Below, in pieces: positions 26,366-33,989 of a stretch of 51,335 bases of DNA. The stretch covers positions 1-51,335 of the forward strand of contig NZ_RCTZ02000029.1 of NCBI RefSeq assembly GCF_003667315.2. Direction: 5' to 3'. This DNA is from Tropicibacter alexandrii. GTDB taxonomy: Bacteria; Pseudomonadota; Alphaproteobacteria; Rhodobacterales; Rhodobacteraceae. The stretch's first letter is position 1. Each line of letters starts with the position of its first letter. The position numbers were made by a program, and so were the translations under genes. The notes under the pieces are model-generated. The model worked only from the letters and a program-made list of their open reading frames with translations. It was not told the origin of the DNA and ran no database searches.

Positions 26366-27220
26366 TCAGGCCCGCGACCAAGCGCGTTCGATGGCACGGC
26401 GCAGGATCACGCCCGCCACGTGCCGCTTGAAATCGACCGGACCCCGGTTGTCCTCGGACGGGTCGATGGCCGCTTGCATGGCGGCGACCGCCGCATCCAG
26501 CGCCGCCGTGTCGAGCGTGCTGCCCACCAGCGCCGCGCCCGCCTCTTCGCAGAAGATCGGGGTATCGCTGAGGTTGGTCATCGCGATGCTGGCCGAGGCG
26601 CAGCTGCCACCCTCCTTGAGGATCTGGACCGCGGCAGCGGCTGTGGCGTAATCGCCGATCTTGCGCTTTTGCTTTTCGTAGGCGTGGCCGCCCTTGGGCA
26701 GCGGGATCGTGACGGCGGTCAGAACCTCGTCATCCTCGCGCGCGGTCATGTAGGCCGCCTCGTAAAAATCGCGCGCCGCGACCTGCCGTTCGCTGTCCGG
26801 CCCCACAAGCGTAAAGGCCGCATCGAGGCATTGCATCAACCCCGGCATGTCATTGCCCGGATCACCATTGGCGACATTGCCGCCGACGGTGCCCATGTTG
26901 CGCACCTGCGGATCGGCGATCTGCAAAGCCGCTTCGCGCAGGATCGGCGCAGCCTGCGCCAGCCCGTCATGGGCAATGATCTCGGACTGGGTGACCATCG
27001 CGCCAAGCCGGATGCCCTCGGCCCCGACCTCGATCCCGCGCAGCCCGGCGACATCCTGAAGGTCGATCAGGTGCGGCACCTCGGCCATGCGGAGCTTCAT
27101 CATGGGGATCAGGCTGTGTCCGCCCGCCATGACCCGCGCATCGTCGCCGTGATCCCTGAGCAGCGCGAGAACGCCGTCCAGATCCTTTGGCCTGTAATAT
27201 TCGAATGAAGCTGGAATCAT
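26366..27220 (-). CDS. coxM: CO dehydrogenase medium FAD subunit
   Basis: A 284-residue flavoprotein of the CO dehydrogenase/xanthine dehydrogenase FAD family, the exit point for electrons to quinone. FAD-binding motifs AGGHS (32-36) and TVGGN (111-115) are present. The start is ATG 27220, nine bases after GGGAGG; an upstream ATG at 27244 lacks a site. First structural gene of the cox operon, with candidate regulator sites 78-135 bases upstream. Confidence 0.95.
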   Translation of the reverse strand: MIPASFEYYRPKDLDGVLALLRDHGDDARVMAGGHSLIPMMKLRMAEVPHLIDLQDVAGLRGIEVGAEGIRLGAMVTQSEIIAHDGLAQAAPILREAALQIADPQVRNMGTVGGNVANGDPGNDMPGLMQCLDAAFTLVGPDSERQVAARDFYEAAYMTAREDDEVLTAVTIPLPKGGHAYEKQKRKIGDYATAAAAVQILKEGGSCASASIAMTNLSDTPIFCEEAGAALVGSTLDTAALDAAVAAMQAAIDPSEDNRGPVDFKRHVAGVILRRAIERAWSRA

Positions 27221-27317
27221 CTGCCGTTTCCTCCCCGAAAGCACATGTCTTGCTGTCGGGAATGAGGCATGACGACCGGATGGGCCGCTTCAAGAAATCA
27301 ACGAAAGCCAGTTATTT

Positions 27318-27353
27318 TGCACGAAATGCGCCTCAGGATGCACGAATTGCGCC
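27318..27353. promoter_or_regulatory. Direct repeats upstream of coxM, candidate LytTR site
   Basis: TGCACGAAATGCGCC (27318-27332) and TGCACGAATTGCGCC (27339-27353) match at 14 of 15 positions and start 21 bases apart, two helical turns. A weaker ACGAAA copy at 27301 continues the spacing at 20 bases. LytTR regulators typically bind about 9-base direct repeats spaced by 12-13 bases, and a LytTR protein is encoded next to it. The second copy lies inside the 3' end of that gene. Confidence 0.6.
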
Positions 27354-28505
27354 GACTTGCGCCGCCAATGCATCCTGAACGATCAGCAGCTTGGACCGGC
27401 TGACCGGCGCGGGCGGCAAACCGTCGCCCCGGAACACGCAGCGGCCCTTGTCCTTATCGCGCTCGAAGCGGCTGACATGGGCCGGATTGACCAGATAGCT
27501 GCGATGGGTCTGCAGGAATCCGAGCGGCGACAACCGCTTTGACGCCTCGGTCACGGGCCATGCGCAGAACAGCCGCTGCGAGGTGGTGTAGACCTGCGAA
27601 TAATGTCCGTCCGCCCGGACAAAGACGACATCCGCCGGGGCGACGAAGACCTTGCCGCCATCCCGCTCGCACGGGATCTGAAGCGCGGCGGGCACGGGTT
27701 TCTCCGGGCTTGGCGCTGGCGCGGGGGCGGGTGTTGCGGCCTCGGTCGGGGCCGCGCTCTCGGACGGCATCAGGTAGGTCACGCCCACCCACAGGCAGCC
27801 GCCAAAGATCACGAAGCTGAAAACGATCACCCCCAACGCAAGCGTCTCGTTGCTCATGGCGGGGCCGAATTCGGACGCGCCGGGCACCTCGCGGAACCGC
27901 GTGCCCGCCATGGCGAGGAAATGCGCAGCCGTCACCGCCACCGCGAAACACACCGTCCCGATCAGGATCGTCCGGTCGCTGCGCTGGCCATAGGCCACCC
28001 AGATCGCCATGACGCACAGCCCAAGCGCCACGACCGAGGCACCGATGACGCCGGTTGGCGTGTAGATGGCCTGACACAGTTCCAGCCCGGCCATGCCAAT
28101 ATAATGCATGGCAAGGATACCGACCCCGAGGATCGCACCGGCAAAGGTGATGACCGTCGGGCTGCGCTCCATGAAATGCAGCAAGATCAGCGCGACGCCG
28201 ACGATCAGGATCGCGATCAACGCCGAAATCAGCGTGATCGCCGCGTCGTAGTAGAACAGCACCGGCAAGCGCAGTCCGAGCATGGCGATGAAATGCATCG
28301 CCCAGATGCCGCCCCCCAGCGCGATCGATGCAAGCGCAATCGAAAGCTTCTTTTCGAACAGGGTCTTGTCCGCCATCTTGCGCGTCAGCGACAGCCCGGT
28401 AAAGCCGGACACAAGCGCCACGACACAGGCCATGACGACCAGAAAGGCGCTGTGTGAGGTGGGCAGGGTTTCCATGGCGGCACCATGGCCCAAGACGTCA
28501 CGCAT
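27333..28505 (-). CDS. coxC: MHYT-LytTR membrane regulator (CoxC/CoxH type)
   Basis: A 390-residue protein with an N-terminal seven-helix MHYT sensor (motifs MHFIAM, MHYIGM and a related HFLAMAG; His/Met pairs could bind copper and diatomic gas), a Pro/Ala-rich linker near 255-280 and a C-terminal LytTR DNA-binding domain (about 285-385, HRSYLVNPAHVSRFER). A. carboxidovorans CoxC and CoxH share this architecture, so a CO-responsive membrane-tethered regulator is likely. ATG 28475 is an alternative start. It lies upstream of coxM on the same strand. Confidence 0.85.
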   Translation of the reverse strand: MRDVLGHGAAMETLPTSHSAFLVVMACVVALVSGFTGLSLTRKMADKTLFEKKLSIALASIALGGGIWAMHFIAMLGLRLPVLFYYDAAITLISALIAILIVGVALILLHFMERSPTVITFAGAILGVGILAMHYIGMAGLELCQAIYTPTGVIGASVVALGLCVMAIWVAYGQRSDRTILIGTVCFAVAVTAAHFLAMAGTRFREVPGASEFGPAMSNETLALGVIVFSFVIFGGCLWVGVTYLMPSESAAPTEAATPAPAPAPSPEKPVPAALQIPCERDGGKVFVAPADVVFVRADGHYSQVYTTSQRLFCAWPVTEASKRLSPLGFLQTHRSYLVNPAHVSRFERDKDKGRCVFRGDGLPPAPVSRSKLLIVQDALAAQVGAIRAS

Positions 28506-28533
28506 GGCAATTGCCCCGGGCGGGGGCCGGGGC

Positions 28534-28956
28534 TCAGTCGAAACGCGGGTCTTCGAGCACCATCTGGGTCTGGATCACGATGGCCGCAACCTTGCCATCG
28601 GCGCGGCGGACGGTGGTCTGCCAGACCATGGTCTTGCGCCCCTTGTGCAGCGGGGTCGCGGTGAAGGTGGCCCGCTCGCCAGCCTTGATGGCGCGAAAGA
28701 AGTTGGTCTTGCTTTCCACCGTGGTGGTGCCCTGCCCCGGCTTGAGGTTCAGGAAGGTCGCGGTGCCTCCCATGTTGTCGCAGACCGCCATGACCGCGCC
28801 GCCATGCAGGGTGCCGTTGCGGTTCAGCAATTCCGGCGTCACGGTCAGCTCGCCCACGACCTCGTCCGCATGGGCAGAGACGATGCGCAGCCCGAGATGA
28901 CGGGCAAAGGGCGGCTGATCGGCGGCAACGGGATGGATGGCGGGGGTGTCGGTCAT
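28534..28956 (-). CDS. PaaI-family hotdog thioesterase
   Basis: A 140-residue hotdog-fold acyl-CoA thioesterase. The motif NRNGTLHGGAVMAVCDNMGG near 46-64 is the PaaI signature, with the catalytic Asp/Asn region following. The start is ATG 28956, with GGAG upstream. It lies 28 bases before the coxC-type start on the same strand and 25 bases after the TetR gene, so it may belong to either unit. Substrate unknown. Confidence 0.8.
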   Translation of the reverse strand: MTDTPAIHPVAADQPPFARHLGLRIVSAHADEVVGELTVTPELLNRNGTLHGGAVMAVCDNMGGTATFLNLKPGQGTTTVESKTNFFRAIKAGERATFTATPLHKGRKTMVWQTTVRRADGKVAAIVIQTQMVLEDPRFD

Positions 28957-28981
28957 GTCGGTCTCCGTGATGTCGGACCCT

Positions 28982-29641
28982 TCATAGCGGGCCGCCCTGC
29001 CCTGTCGAGCCTTCGCGCACATGGCACAGGACGGTGTCGATCACCATTTGCCGCAAACGCGCCTGCCCAGCCTCGGTGAACAGGTCCGCGCCGTAGATCG
29101 TCGAAAAGGTCGGACGATTGGCGACGTTGAACAGGCACATCGACGAAATCTGCCAATGCAGCGCCACCGGGTCCAGCCCAGCCCGCATCACCCCGGCCGC
29201 CTCGCCGCGCGCGATGATCGCGCACAGGGTGTCGATGGCGGGGCGGTTCATGCTGGCAATGGCCTGAGAGGCCCTCAGGTGGCGCGCGTCATGGGTGTTC
29301 TCGACCATGACCAGCCGGATGAAATCGGGATTGGCGCGATGATGGTCGAAGGTAAAGCCGATCAGGCGCGCCAGCGCCGCCAAGGGCGGCAGGTCCGCAA
29401 GGTCCAGCCGGGTCTCGTTGTCGCGCAGGCGGGCATAGGCCGCTTCGAGACAGGCGACGTAAAGCCCGACCTTGTCCGTGAAATAGTAATAGATCATCCG
29501 CTTGGACGTGCGGGTTTGCGCCGCGATCTCGTCGATGCGGCTGCCGGCCAGACCGTGCCGCGCGAACATCTCGGTCGCGATGCGCAGGATGTCGCGGCGC
29601 ACGCCTTCGGGATCGCGGCGGGTCCGGGTGTCCTTGGTCAC
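28982..29641 (-). CDS. TetR-family transcriptional regulator
   Basis: A 219-residue TetR/AcrR protein. The N-terminal helix-turn-helix (about 15-60, IDEIAAQTRTSKRMIYYYFTDK) is typical, followed by an all-helical ligand domain. It is divergent from the shikimate/quinate dehydrogenase gene across a 111-base gap with repeated GTACAAA sequences, so it probably represses that gene and itself. Confidence 0.87.
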   Translation of the reverse strand: MTKDTRTRRDPEGVRRDILRIATEMFARHGLAGSRIDEIAAQTRTSKRMIYYYFTDKVGLYVACLEAAYARLRDNETRLDLADLPPLAALARLIGFTFDHHRANPDFIRLVMVENTHDARHLRASQAIASMNRPAIDTLCAIIARGEAAGVMRAGLDPVALHWQISSMCLFNVANRPTFSTIYGADLFTEAGQARLRQMVIDTVLCHVREGSTGQGGPL

Positions 29642-29682
29642 GGGCGGCTCCTTTCCCGAACAGGCTACGAGAGACGGTTTTT

Positions 29683-29729
29683 AACTGTCCAGTACAAAGT
29701 CGTTGATGCTTTGTCCGATCCGGTACAAA
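29683..29729. promoter_or_regulatory. Candidate TetR operator region
   Basis: ACTGTCCAGTACAAA begins at 29684, and TTTGTCCGATCCGGTACAAA (29710-29729) is an interrupted palindrome (TTTGTCCG and CGGTACAAA arms). Both share CC-N-GTACAAA halves and lie between the divergent TetR and dehydrogenase genes. Confidence 0.4.
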
Positions 29730-29752
29730 ATGGCACAAACCGGAGAAATCGC

Positions 29753-30589
29753 ATGACCATGGCACTCAAGACCTGCCTGATCGGCCACGGCATCGGGCTG
29801 TCGCGCACACCGCGCATGCATATGGCCGAAGGCGCGGCGCAGGGCCTCGATTATCGCTACGACCTGATCGATACGGCGGACATGGATACGCCCGAGATCG
29901 GCGCTTTGCTGGCGAAGGCCGAGGCAGAGGGCTATCGCGGCTGCAACGTGACGCACCCGTTCAAGCAGACCGCCATGGCCCATCTCGACGAGGTGTCCAC
30001 CGCCGCGCAGGCCGTGCGTGCGGTCAATACGGTCGTCTTCCGGGAGGGCAAGCGATTTGGCCACAACACCGATTACTGGGGCTTTGCCACCGCCTTCGAA
30101 CGCGGCCTGCCCGGCGCGGATGTTTCTCACGTGGTGCAGTTGGGCGCGGGCGGCGCAGGTGGGGCGGTGGCCCATGCGCTGCTGGATGCGGGTGTCGCGA
30201 AGCTGGAAATCCGCGACGTGAACCAAGACGCGGCCGAGCGTCTGGTCGCCAACCTCGTCCGCCACGGCGGCGCAGACCGGGTGCGGGTCTGCACCGATCT
30301 TGCGACCGCTGTGCAGGCGGCCAGCGGGATCGTAAACGCCACCCCAATCGGCATGGCCACCCATCCCGGCAGCCCCGTCCCCGCCGACATGCTGCGCCCG
30401 GAACTGTGGGTAGCCGACATCGTGTATTTCCCGCTCGACACCCAGCTTTTGCGCGATGCGCGCGCCTGCGGATGCCGCACCCTGCCCGGGTCCGGGATGG
30501 CCTTGTATCAGGCCGTGCGCGCGTTCGAACTGTTCACCGGGCGACCAGCGGACCCGGACCGGATGAAGGCAACGTTCGACAGCTTCTGA
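29753..30589 (+). CDS. Shikimate/quinate dehydrogenase family protein
   Basis: A 278-residue NAD(P)-dependent dehydrogenase. The catalytic pair is Lys71 (THPFKQT) and Asp107 (HNTDYWG); the nucleotide loop is GAGGAGG at 131-137. The substrate loop reads GLSRTP, S-x-T instead of the S-x-S usual in AroE, a difference seen in quinate-utilising and other paralogues. TetR control and the absence of aromatic biosynthesis genes also favour a catabolic role such as quinate oxidation. ATG 29753 follows GGAG; ATG 29759 is an alternative. Confidence 0.82.
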   Translation: MTMALKTCLIGHGIGLSRTPRMHMAEGAAQGLDYRYDLIDTADMDTPEIGALLAKAEAEGYRGCNVTHPFKQTAMAHLDEVSTAAQAVRAVNTVVFREGKRFGHNTDYWGFATAFERGLPGADVSHVVQLGAGGAGGAVAHALLDAGVAKLEIRDVNQDAAERLVANLVRHGGADRVRVCTDLATAVQAASGIVNATPIGMATHPGSPVPADMLRPELWVADIVYFPLDTQLLRDARACGCRTLPGSGMALYQAVRAFELFTGRPADPDRMKATFDSF

Positions 30590-30618
30590 GAAAGACGCCG
30601 GGCACGGCATACCGCTGC

Positions 30619-30630
30619 GCATAATTATGC
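30619..30630. promoter_or_regulatory. Palindrome upstream of the tup operon
   Basis: GCATAATTATGC is a perfect 12-base palindrome, extended to nearly CTGC...CAG, in an AT-rich patch about 150 bases before tupB. It differs from the ModE consensus but is a reasonable operator candidate for the HTH protein at the end of the operon. Confidence 0.35.
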
Positions 30631-30710
30631 AGAATTTACTGAATTCATCTTCCACGCGGACAAATTGACGACCCAAGAGGATCGCTCAAAGCTTTATCAG
30701 GACAAGCATT

Positions 30711-30765
30711 CCCTTGCGAGTCACACCCCGAACCGCCTAGCTTTGGCAAGGGCGACGCAAGGAGG
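30711..30765 (+). promoter_or_regulatory. Possible leader structure sequestering the tupB ribosome site
   Basis: CCCTTGC (30711-30717) can pair with GCAAGGG (30746-30752); shifted by one base, CCTTGCG (30712-30718) can instead pair with CGCAAGG (30756-30762), which overlaps the AAGGAGG ribosome site (30759-30765). Two mutually exclusive helices of which one masks the site is riboswitch-like logic. I could not match it to the known molybdenum cofactor motif by eye. Confidence 0.3.
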
Positions 30766-30777
30766 CGTGCGGAGGAT

Positions 30778-31488
30778 ATGCAGGATTTCGGAGAGGCCTT
30801 TGCGCTGGCTTTCGGGCTGGTGCTGTCTCCGACCGGGGATCTGGCAGAGATCGTCGGCCTGTCGCTGCGCGTCAGCCTGACCGCGACGGTTCTGGCCTGC
30901 CTGCTGGGCCTGCCACTGGGCGCGCTTTTGGCAACCGCCCGGTTCCGGGGGCGCGGCGCGGTGCTGGTCTTCGTGAACGCGCTGATGGGGCTGCCGCCGG
31001 TGGTCGTGGGCCTGCTGGTCTATCTGTCGCTGTCACGCGCAGGGCCGCTGGGCTTTCTCGGGCTGCTGTATACATCGACCGCGATGATCGTGGCGCAGAC
31101 CGTGTTGATCACGCCCATCGTCGCCGCCCTGTCGCGCCAGATTCTCGAAGACCTGAACGACGAATATGCCGAGCAATTCCGCGCCCTGTGCCTGACCCGC
31201 TGGCAATCGGTGCAGGCGCTGCTGTGGGACGGGCGCTATGCGCTGCTAACCGTGGCGTTGGCGGGCTTTGGCCGCGCGGTGGCCGAGGTCGGCGCGGTGA
31301 TGATCGTCGGCGGCAATATCGACCACCTGACACGGGTCATGACCACCGCCATCGCGTTGGAGACCTCGAAGGGCGAGTTGGCGCTGGCGCTGGCCTTGGG
31401 GATGATCTTGATGGCGATTGCGCTTGGCGTGAACGCCTTGGTGCAATCGCTGCGGTTGTCGGCGGAAAGGCAGGCGGCGCATGCGTGA
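30778..31488 (+). CDS. tupB: Tungstate-type ABC transporter permease
   Basis: A 236-residue inner-membrane permease with five or six hydrophobic segments and an EAA-like loop (QFRALCLTRWQSVQALLWDG). Family assignment to TupB/WtpB rests on the partner binding protein. The ATG at 30778 has a very close GGAGG and a more distant AAGGAGG. It overlaps the ATPase gene by eight bases. Confidence 0.85.
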   Translation: MQDFGEAFALAFGLVLSPTGDLAEIVGLSLRVSLTATVLACLLGLPLGALLATARFRGRGAVLVFVNALMGLPPVVVGLLVYLSLSRAGPLGFLGLLYTSTAMIVAQTVLITPIVAALSRQILEDLNDEYAEQFRALCLTRWQSVQALLWDGRYALLTVALAGFGRAVAEVGAVMIVGGNIDHLTRVMTTAIALETSKGELALALALGMILMAIALGVNALVQSLRLSAERQAAHA

Positions 31489-32215
31489 CCTTGGCTATGT
31501 CGAAACGCTGGAGCACGCGATGCTGCCCTTGACCGTCTCTGGCCTGCGCCTGTCCTTTGGCGGCAAGACCGTGCTGGACGGGCTGGACCTGTCGCTGACC
31601 GCCACCGGCGTGACCGTCATCATGGGCCCGAACGGCGCGGGCAAGAGCCAGTTCCTGAAGCTGCTGCACGGGCTGATCGCGCCGGACGCGGGCCAGATCG
31701 ACTGGAACGGCACGCCCGCCACGCGCGCGACGGCTAGGCAGGCGCTGGTGTTCCAGAAACCGGTGCTGCTGCGCCGCTCCGTCGCCGCCAATCTGGATTT
31801 CGTGCTGAAAGCGCGCGGCAAGGATCGTTCGCGCCGCGATGCCTTGCTGGATCATGTCGGGCTGTCGGACAAGGCCCGCCAACCGGCCCGCCGCCTGTCG
31901 GGGGGCGAGGCGCAGCGGCTGGCGCTGGCCCGCGCACTGGCGCTCGACCCCGAAGTCCTGCTGCTGGACGAACCCACCGCCAGCCTCGACCCCGGCTCGG
32001 TACTGGCGATCGAAGCAATCATCCGCGATGCCCGCACTCGCGGGGTGAAGGTGATCCTTGTCACCCATGACCCCGGGCAGGCGCGCCGTCTGGCGGACGA
32101 GGTCGTGTTCCTGCATCGCGGGCGCGTGGCGGAACACAGCTCTGCCGAGACCTTCTTTGACCGACCACGATCCACCGTGGCGCGCGATTTCCTCGATGGA
32201 CGCATCGTCGTCTGA
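31481..32215 (+). CDS. tupC: Tungstate-type ABC transporter ATP-binding protein
   Basis: A 244-residue ATPase with Walker A GPNGAGKS (49-56), the signature LSGGE (139-143) and Walker B LLLDEP (160-165). It lacks the C-terminal TOBE domain of ModC, which agrees with a Tup-type rather than a Mod-type system. The start overlaps tupB by eight bases. An in-frame ATG at 31520 is an alternative. Confidence 0.87.
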   Translation: MRDLGYVETLEHAMLPLTVSGLRLSFGGKTVLDGLDLSLTATGVTVIMGPNGAGKSQFLKLLHGLIAPDAGQIDWNGTPATRATARQALVFQKPVLLRRSVAANLDFVLKARGKDRSRRDALLDHVGLSDKARQPARRLSGGEAQRLALARALALDPEVLLLDEPTASLDPGSVLAIEAIIRDARTRGVKVILVTHDPGQARRLADEVVFLHRGRVAEHSSAETFFDRPRSTVARDFLDGRIVV

Positions 32216-32245
32216 ACTTACCCAAACCTGAATAGGACTGATCCA

Positions 32246-33049
32246 ATGAAACTTGGTGCCCTGACGCTTGCCCTTCTGACCCCGTTTGCGCTGCACGCGC
32301 AGGAGTCGATCATCGTGCAATCCACGACCTCGACCGCGAATTCCGGCCTGTACGATTACCTGCTGCCAATCTTCACCGAGGAAACCGGCATCACCGTCAA
32401 TGTCGTTGCCGTCGGCACCGGGCAGGCGATCAAGAACGCCGCGAATTGCGATGGCGATGTGCTGCTGGTCCATGCCAAGCCCGCCGAAGAGAAATTCGTC
32501 GCCGAAGGCGGCGGCACCATGCGCACCGACCTGATGTATAATGACTTTGTCATCGTCGGTCCGGCTGGCGATCCGGCGGGTGTGGGTGGCATGACCGATG
32601 TCGAGGCGGCGCTGAAGACGATTTCCGAAAGCGGCGCGATCTTTGCCTCGCGCGGGGACGATTCCGGCACCCACAAGAAAGAAGTCGCCCTGTGGAACGC
32701 CGCTGGCGTCGACCCCAAGGCGGGCTCGGGCGAATGGTATCGCGAGACCGGTTCGGGCATGGGCGCGACGCTGAACGCCGGGATCGGCATGGGCGCCTAT
32801 GTGATGACCGACCGCGCCACATGGATCAATTTCGGCAACAAGCAGGATTACACCATCGCCGTGCAAGGTGACGAGGACATGTTCAACCAGTATGGCGTCA
32901 TCCCGGTGAACCCGGCAAAATGCCCGAACGTGAATGTCGATGCGGCGCAAAGCTTTGCCGACTGGCTGATCTCGGCCGAGGGACAAGAGGCGATCGCCGG
33001 GTACAAGGTGGACGGGCAGCAGCTGTTCTTCCCGAACGCGCCGAAATAA
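32246..33049 (+). CDS. tupA: Tungstate-binding periplasmic protein
   Basis: A 267-residue binding protein with a signal peptide ending near Ala18 (ALHA-QE). The TupA hallmark follows at once: QSTTSTANSGLYDYLLP, then VVAVGTGQAI and DVLLVHAKPAEE. The TTS segment and Arg in the second lobe (FASRGDDSGTHKKE) form the oxyanion site in characterised TupA proteins, which bind tungstate far more tightly than molybdate. It probably supplies W, or Mo, to the formate and CO dehydrogenases nearby. The gene order tupB-C-A differs from the more common A-B-C. Confidence 0.92.
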   Translation: MKLGALTLALLTPFALHAQESIIVQSTTSTANSGLYDYLLPIFTEETGITVNVVAVGTGQAIKNAANCDGDVLLVHAKPAEEKFVAEGGGTMRTDLMYNDFVIVGPAGDPAGVGGMTDVEAALKTISESGAIFASRGDDSGTHKKEVALWNAAGVDPKAGSGEWYRETGSGMGATLNAGIGMGAYVMTDRATWINFGNKQDYTIAVQGDEDMFNQYGVIPVNPAKCPNVNVDAAQSFADWLISAEGQEAIAGYKVDGQQLFFPNAPK

Positions 33050-33076
33050 CGGGGCATCCGCCCCGATGGGGGTAAG

Positions 33077-33946
33077 ATGATCGAGCCGGAATTCCTGACG
33101 GTTCCCGAACTGGCCGAACTGCTCCGCATCAAGGAGCGCAAGGTCTATGACCTCGCCGCGTCAGGCGAGGTTCCCTGCACGCGCGCGACGGGCAAGCTGT
33201 TGTTCCCCTCGCGCGGCGTGCGCGGCTGGCTGGAGGCGCATTCCGAGGGGATGGTCGTCAAGCCGCCCCGCCCCGCCGTGGTGCTGGGCAGCCACGATCC
33301 CCTGCTCGACTGGGCGATCCGCGAAAGCCGCTGCGGGCTGGCGAGCTACGTGGATGGCTCCACCGACGGTTTGCGACGGTTCGTTGCGCGCGAAGGCGTG
33401 GCGGCGGGGTTGCACTTGCTGGATGCCGAGGGCCGCGAGTGGAACACCCCCTTGGTGGCCCGCGCCTGTGCCGGGCAGAACGCGGTGCTGCTTCGCTTTG
33501 CCACCCGCGCACGCGGGCTGGTGCTGGGGCGGGATGTCTCGGGTGTCTCCGGCATAGAGGACCTGACGGGACGGCGCGTGGTGCCGAGACAGGTCGAGTC
33601 CGGCAGCGACGTGCTGTTCCGGCAATTGGCGGTGAAGGCGGGCCTTGGGATGGAGGCGATGACATTGACCGAGGTTGCCCGGACCGAGACGGAAGCCGTG
33701 CAGGTCGTCGCCCGAGGCGAGGCGGATGCGACGCTTGGACTGGAAACGGTGGCGCGGGATTTCGGCCTGCCATTTGTCCCCTTGGTCGAGGAACGGTTCG
33801 ACCTTCTGGTGCATCGGCCTGCATATTTCGACACGGCGCTGCAACGCTTGATGGCGTTTTGCCAGTCCGAGGCGATGGCGGCGCGGGCGGAGAAGATGGG
33901 CGGCTATGACCTCACCGGGATCGGTACGGTGCGGTGGAACGGATGA
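33077..33946 (+). CDS. Excisionase-type HTH protein with periplasmic-binding-like domain
   Basis: A 289-residue protein with an N-terminal MerR/excisionase-like winged helix (TVPELAELLRIKERKVYDLA, about 7-60) and a C-terminal binding-protein-like domain (about 70-285) of the kind fused to HTH units in molybdate/tungstate-related regulators. There is no signal peptide, so it is cytoplasmic. Position 27 bases after tupA suggests a metal-oxyanion or cofactor sensor for tup and possibly fdh. The ligand is inferred. Confidence 0.75.
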   Translation: MIEPEFLTVPELAELLRIKERKVYDLAASGEVPCTRATGKLLFPSRGVRGWLEAHSEGMVVKPPRPAVVLGSHDPLLDWAIRESRCGLASYVDGSTDGLRRFVAREGVAAGLHLLDAEGREWNTPLVARACAGQNAVLLRFATRARGLVLGRDVSGVSGIEDLTGRRVVPRQVESGSDVLFRQLAVKAGLGMEAMTLTEVARTETEAVQVVARGEADATLGLETVARDFGLPFVPLVEERFDLLVHRPAYFDTALQRLMAFCQSEAMAARAEKMGGYDLTGIGTVRWNG

Positions 33947-33989
33947 ACCGGGTTTTCCCTCGGCTGCGCCGAGGCGACCTGCTGGGGGC

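Noticed and set aside
31481-33049. Molybdate importer ModABC
   Set aside because: The binding protein has the TupA-type TTS and VGTGQA motifs and the ATPase lacks the ModC TOBE domain.
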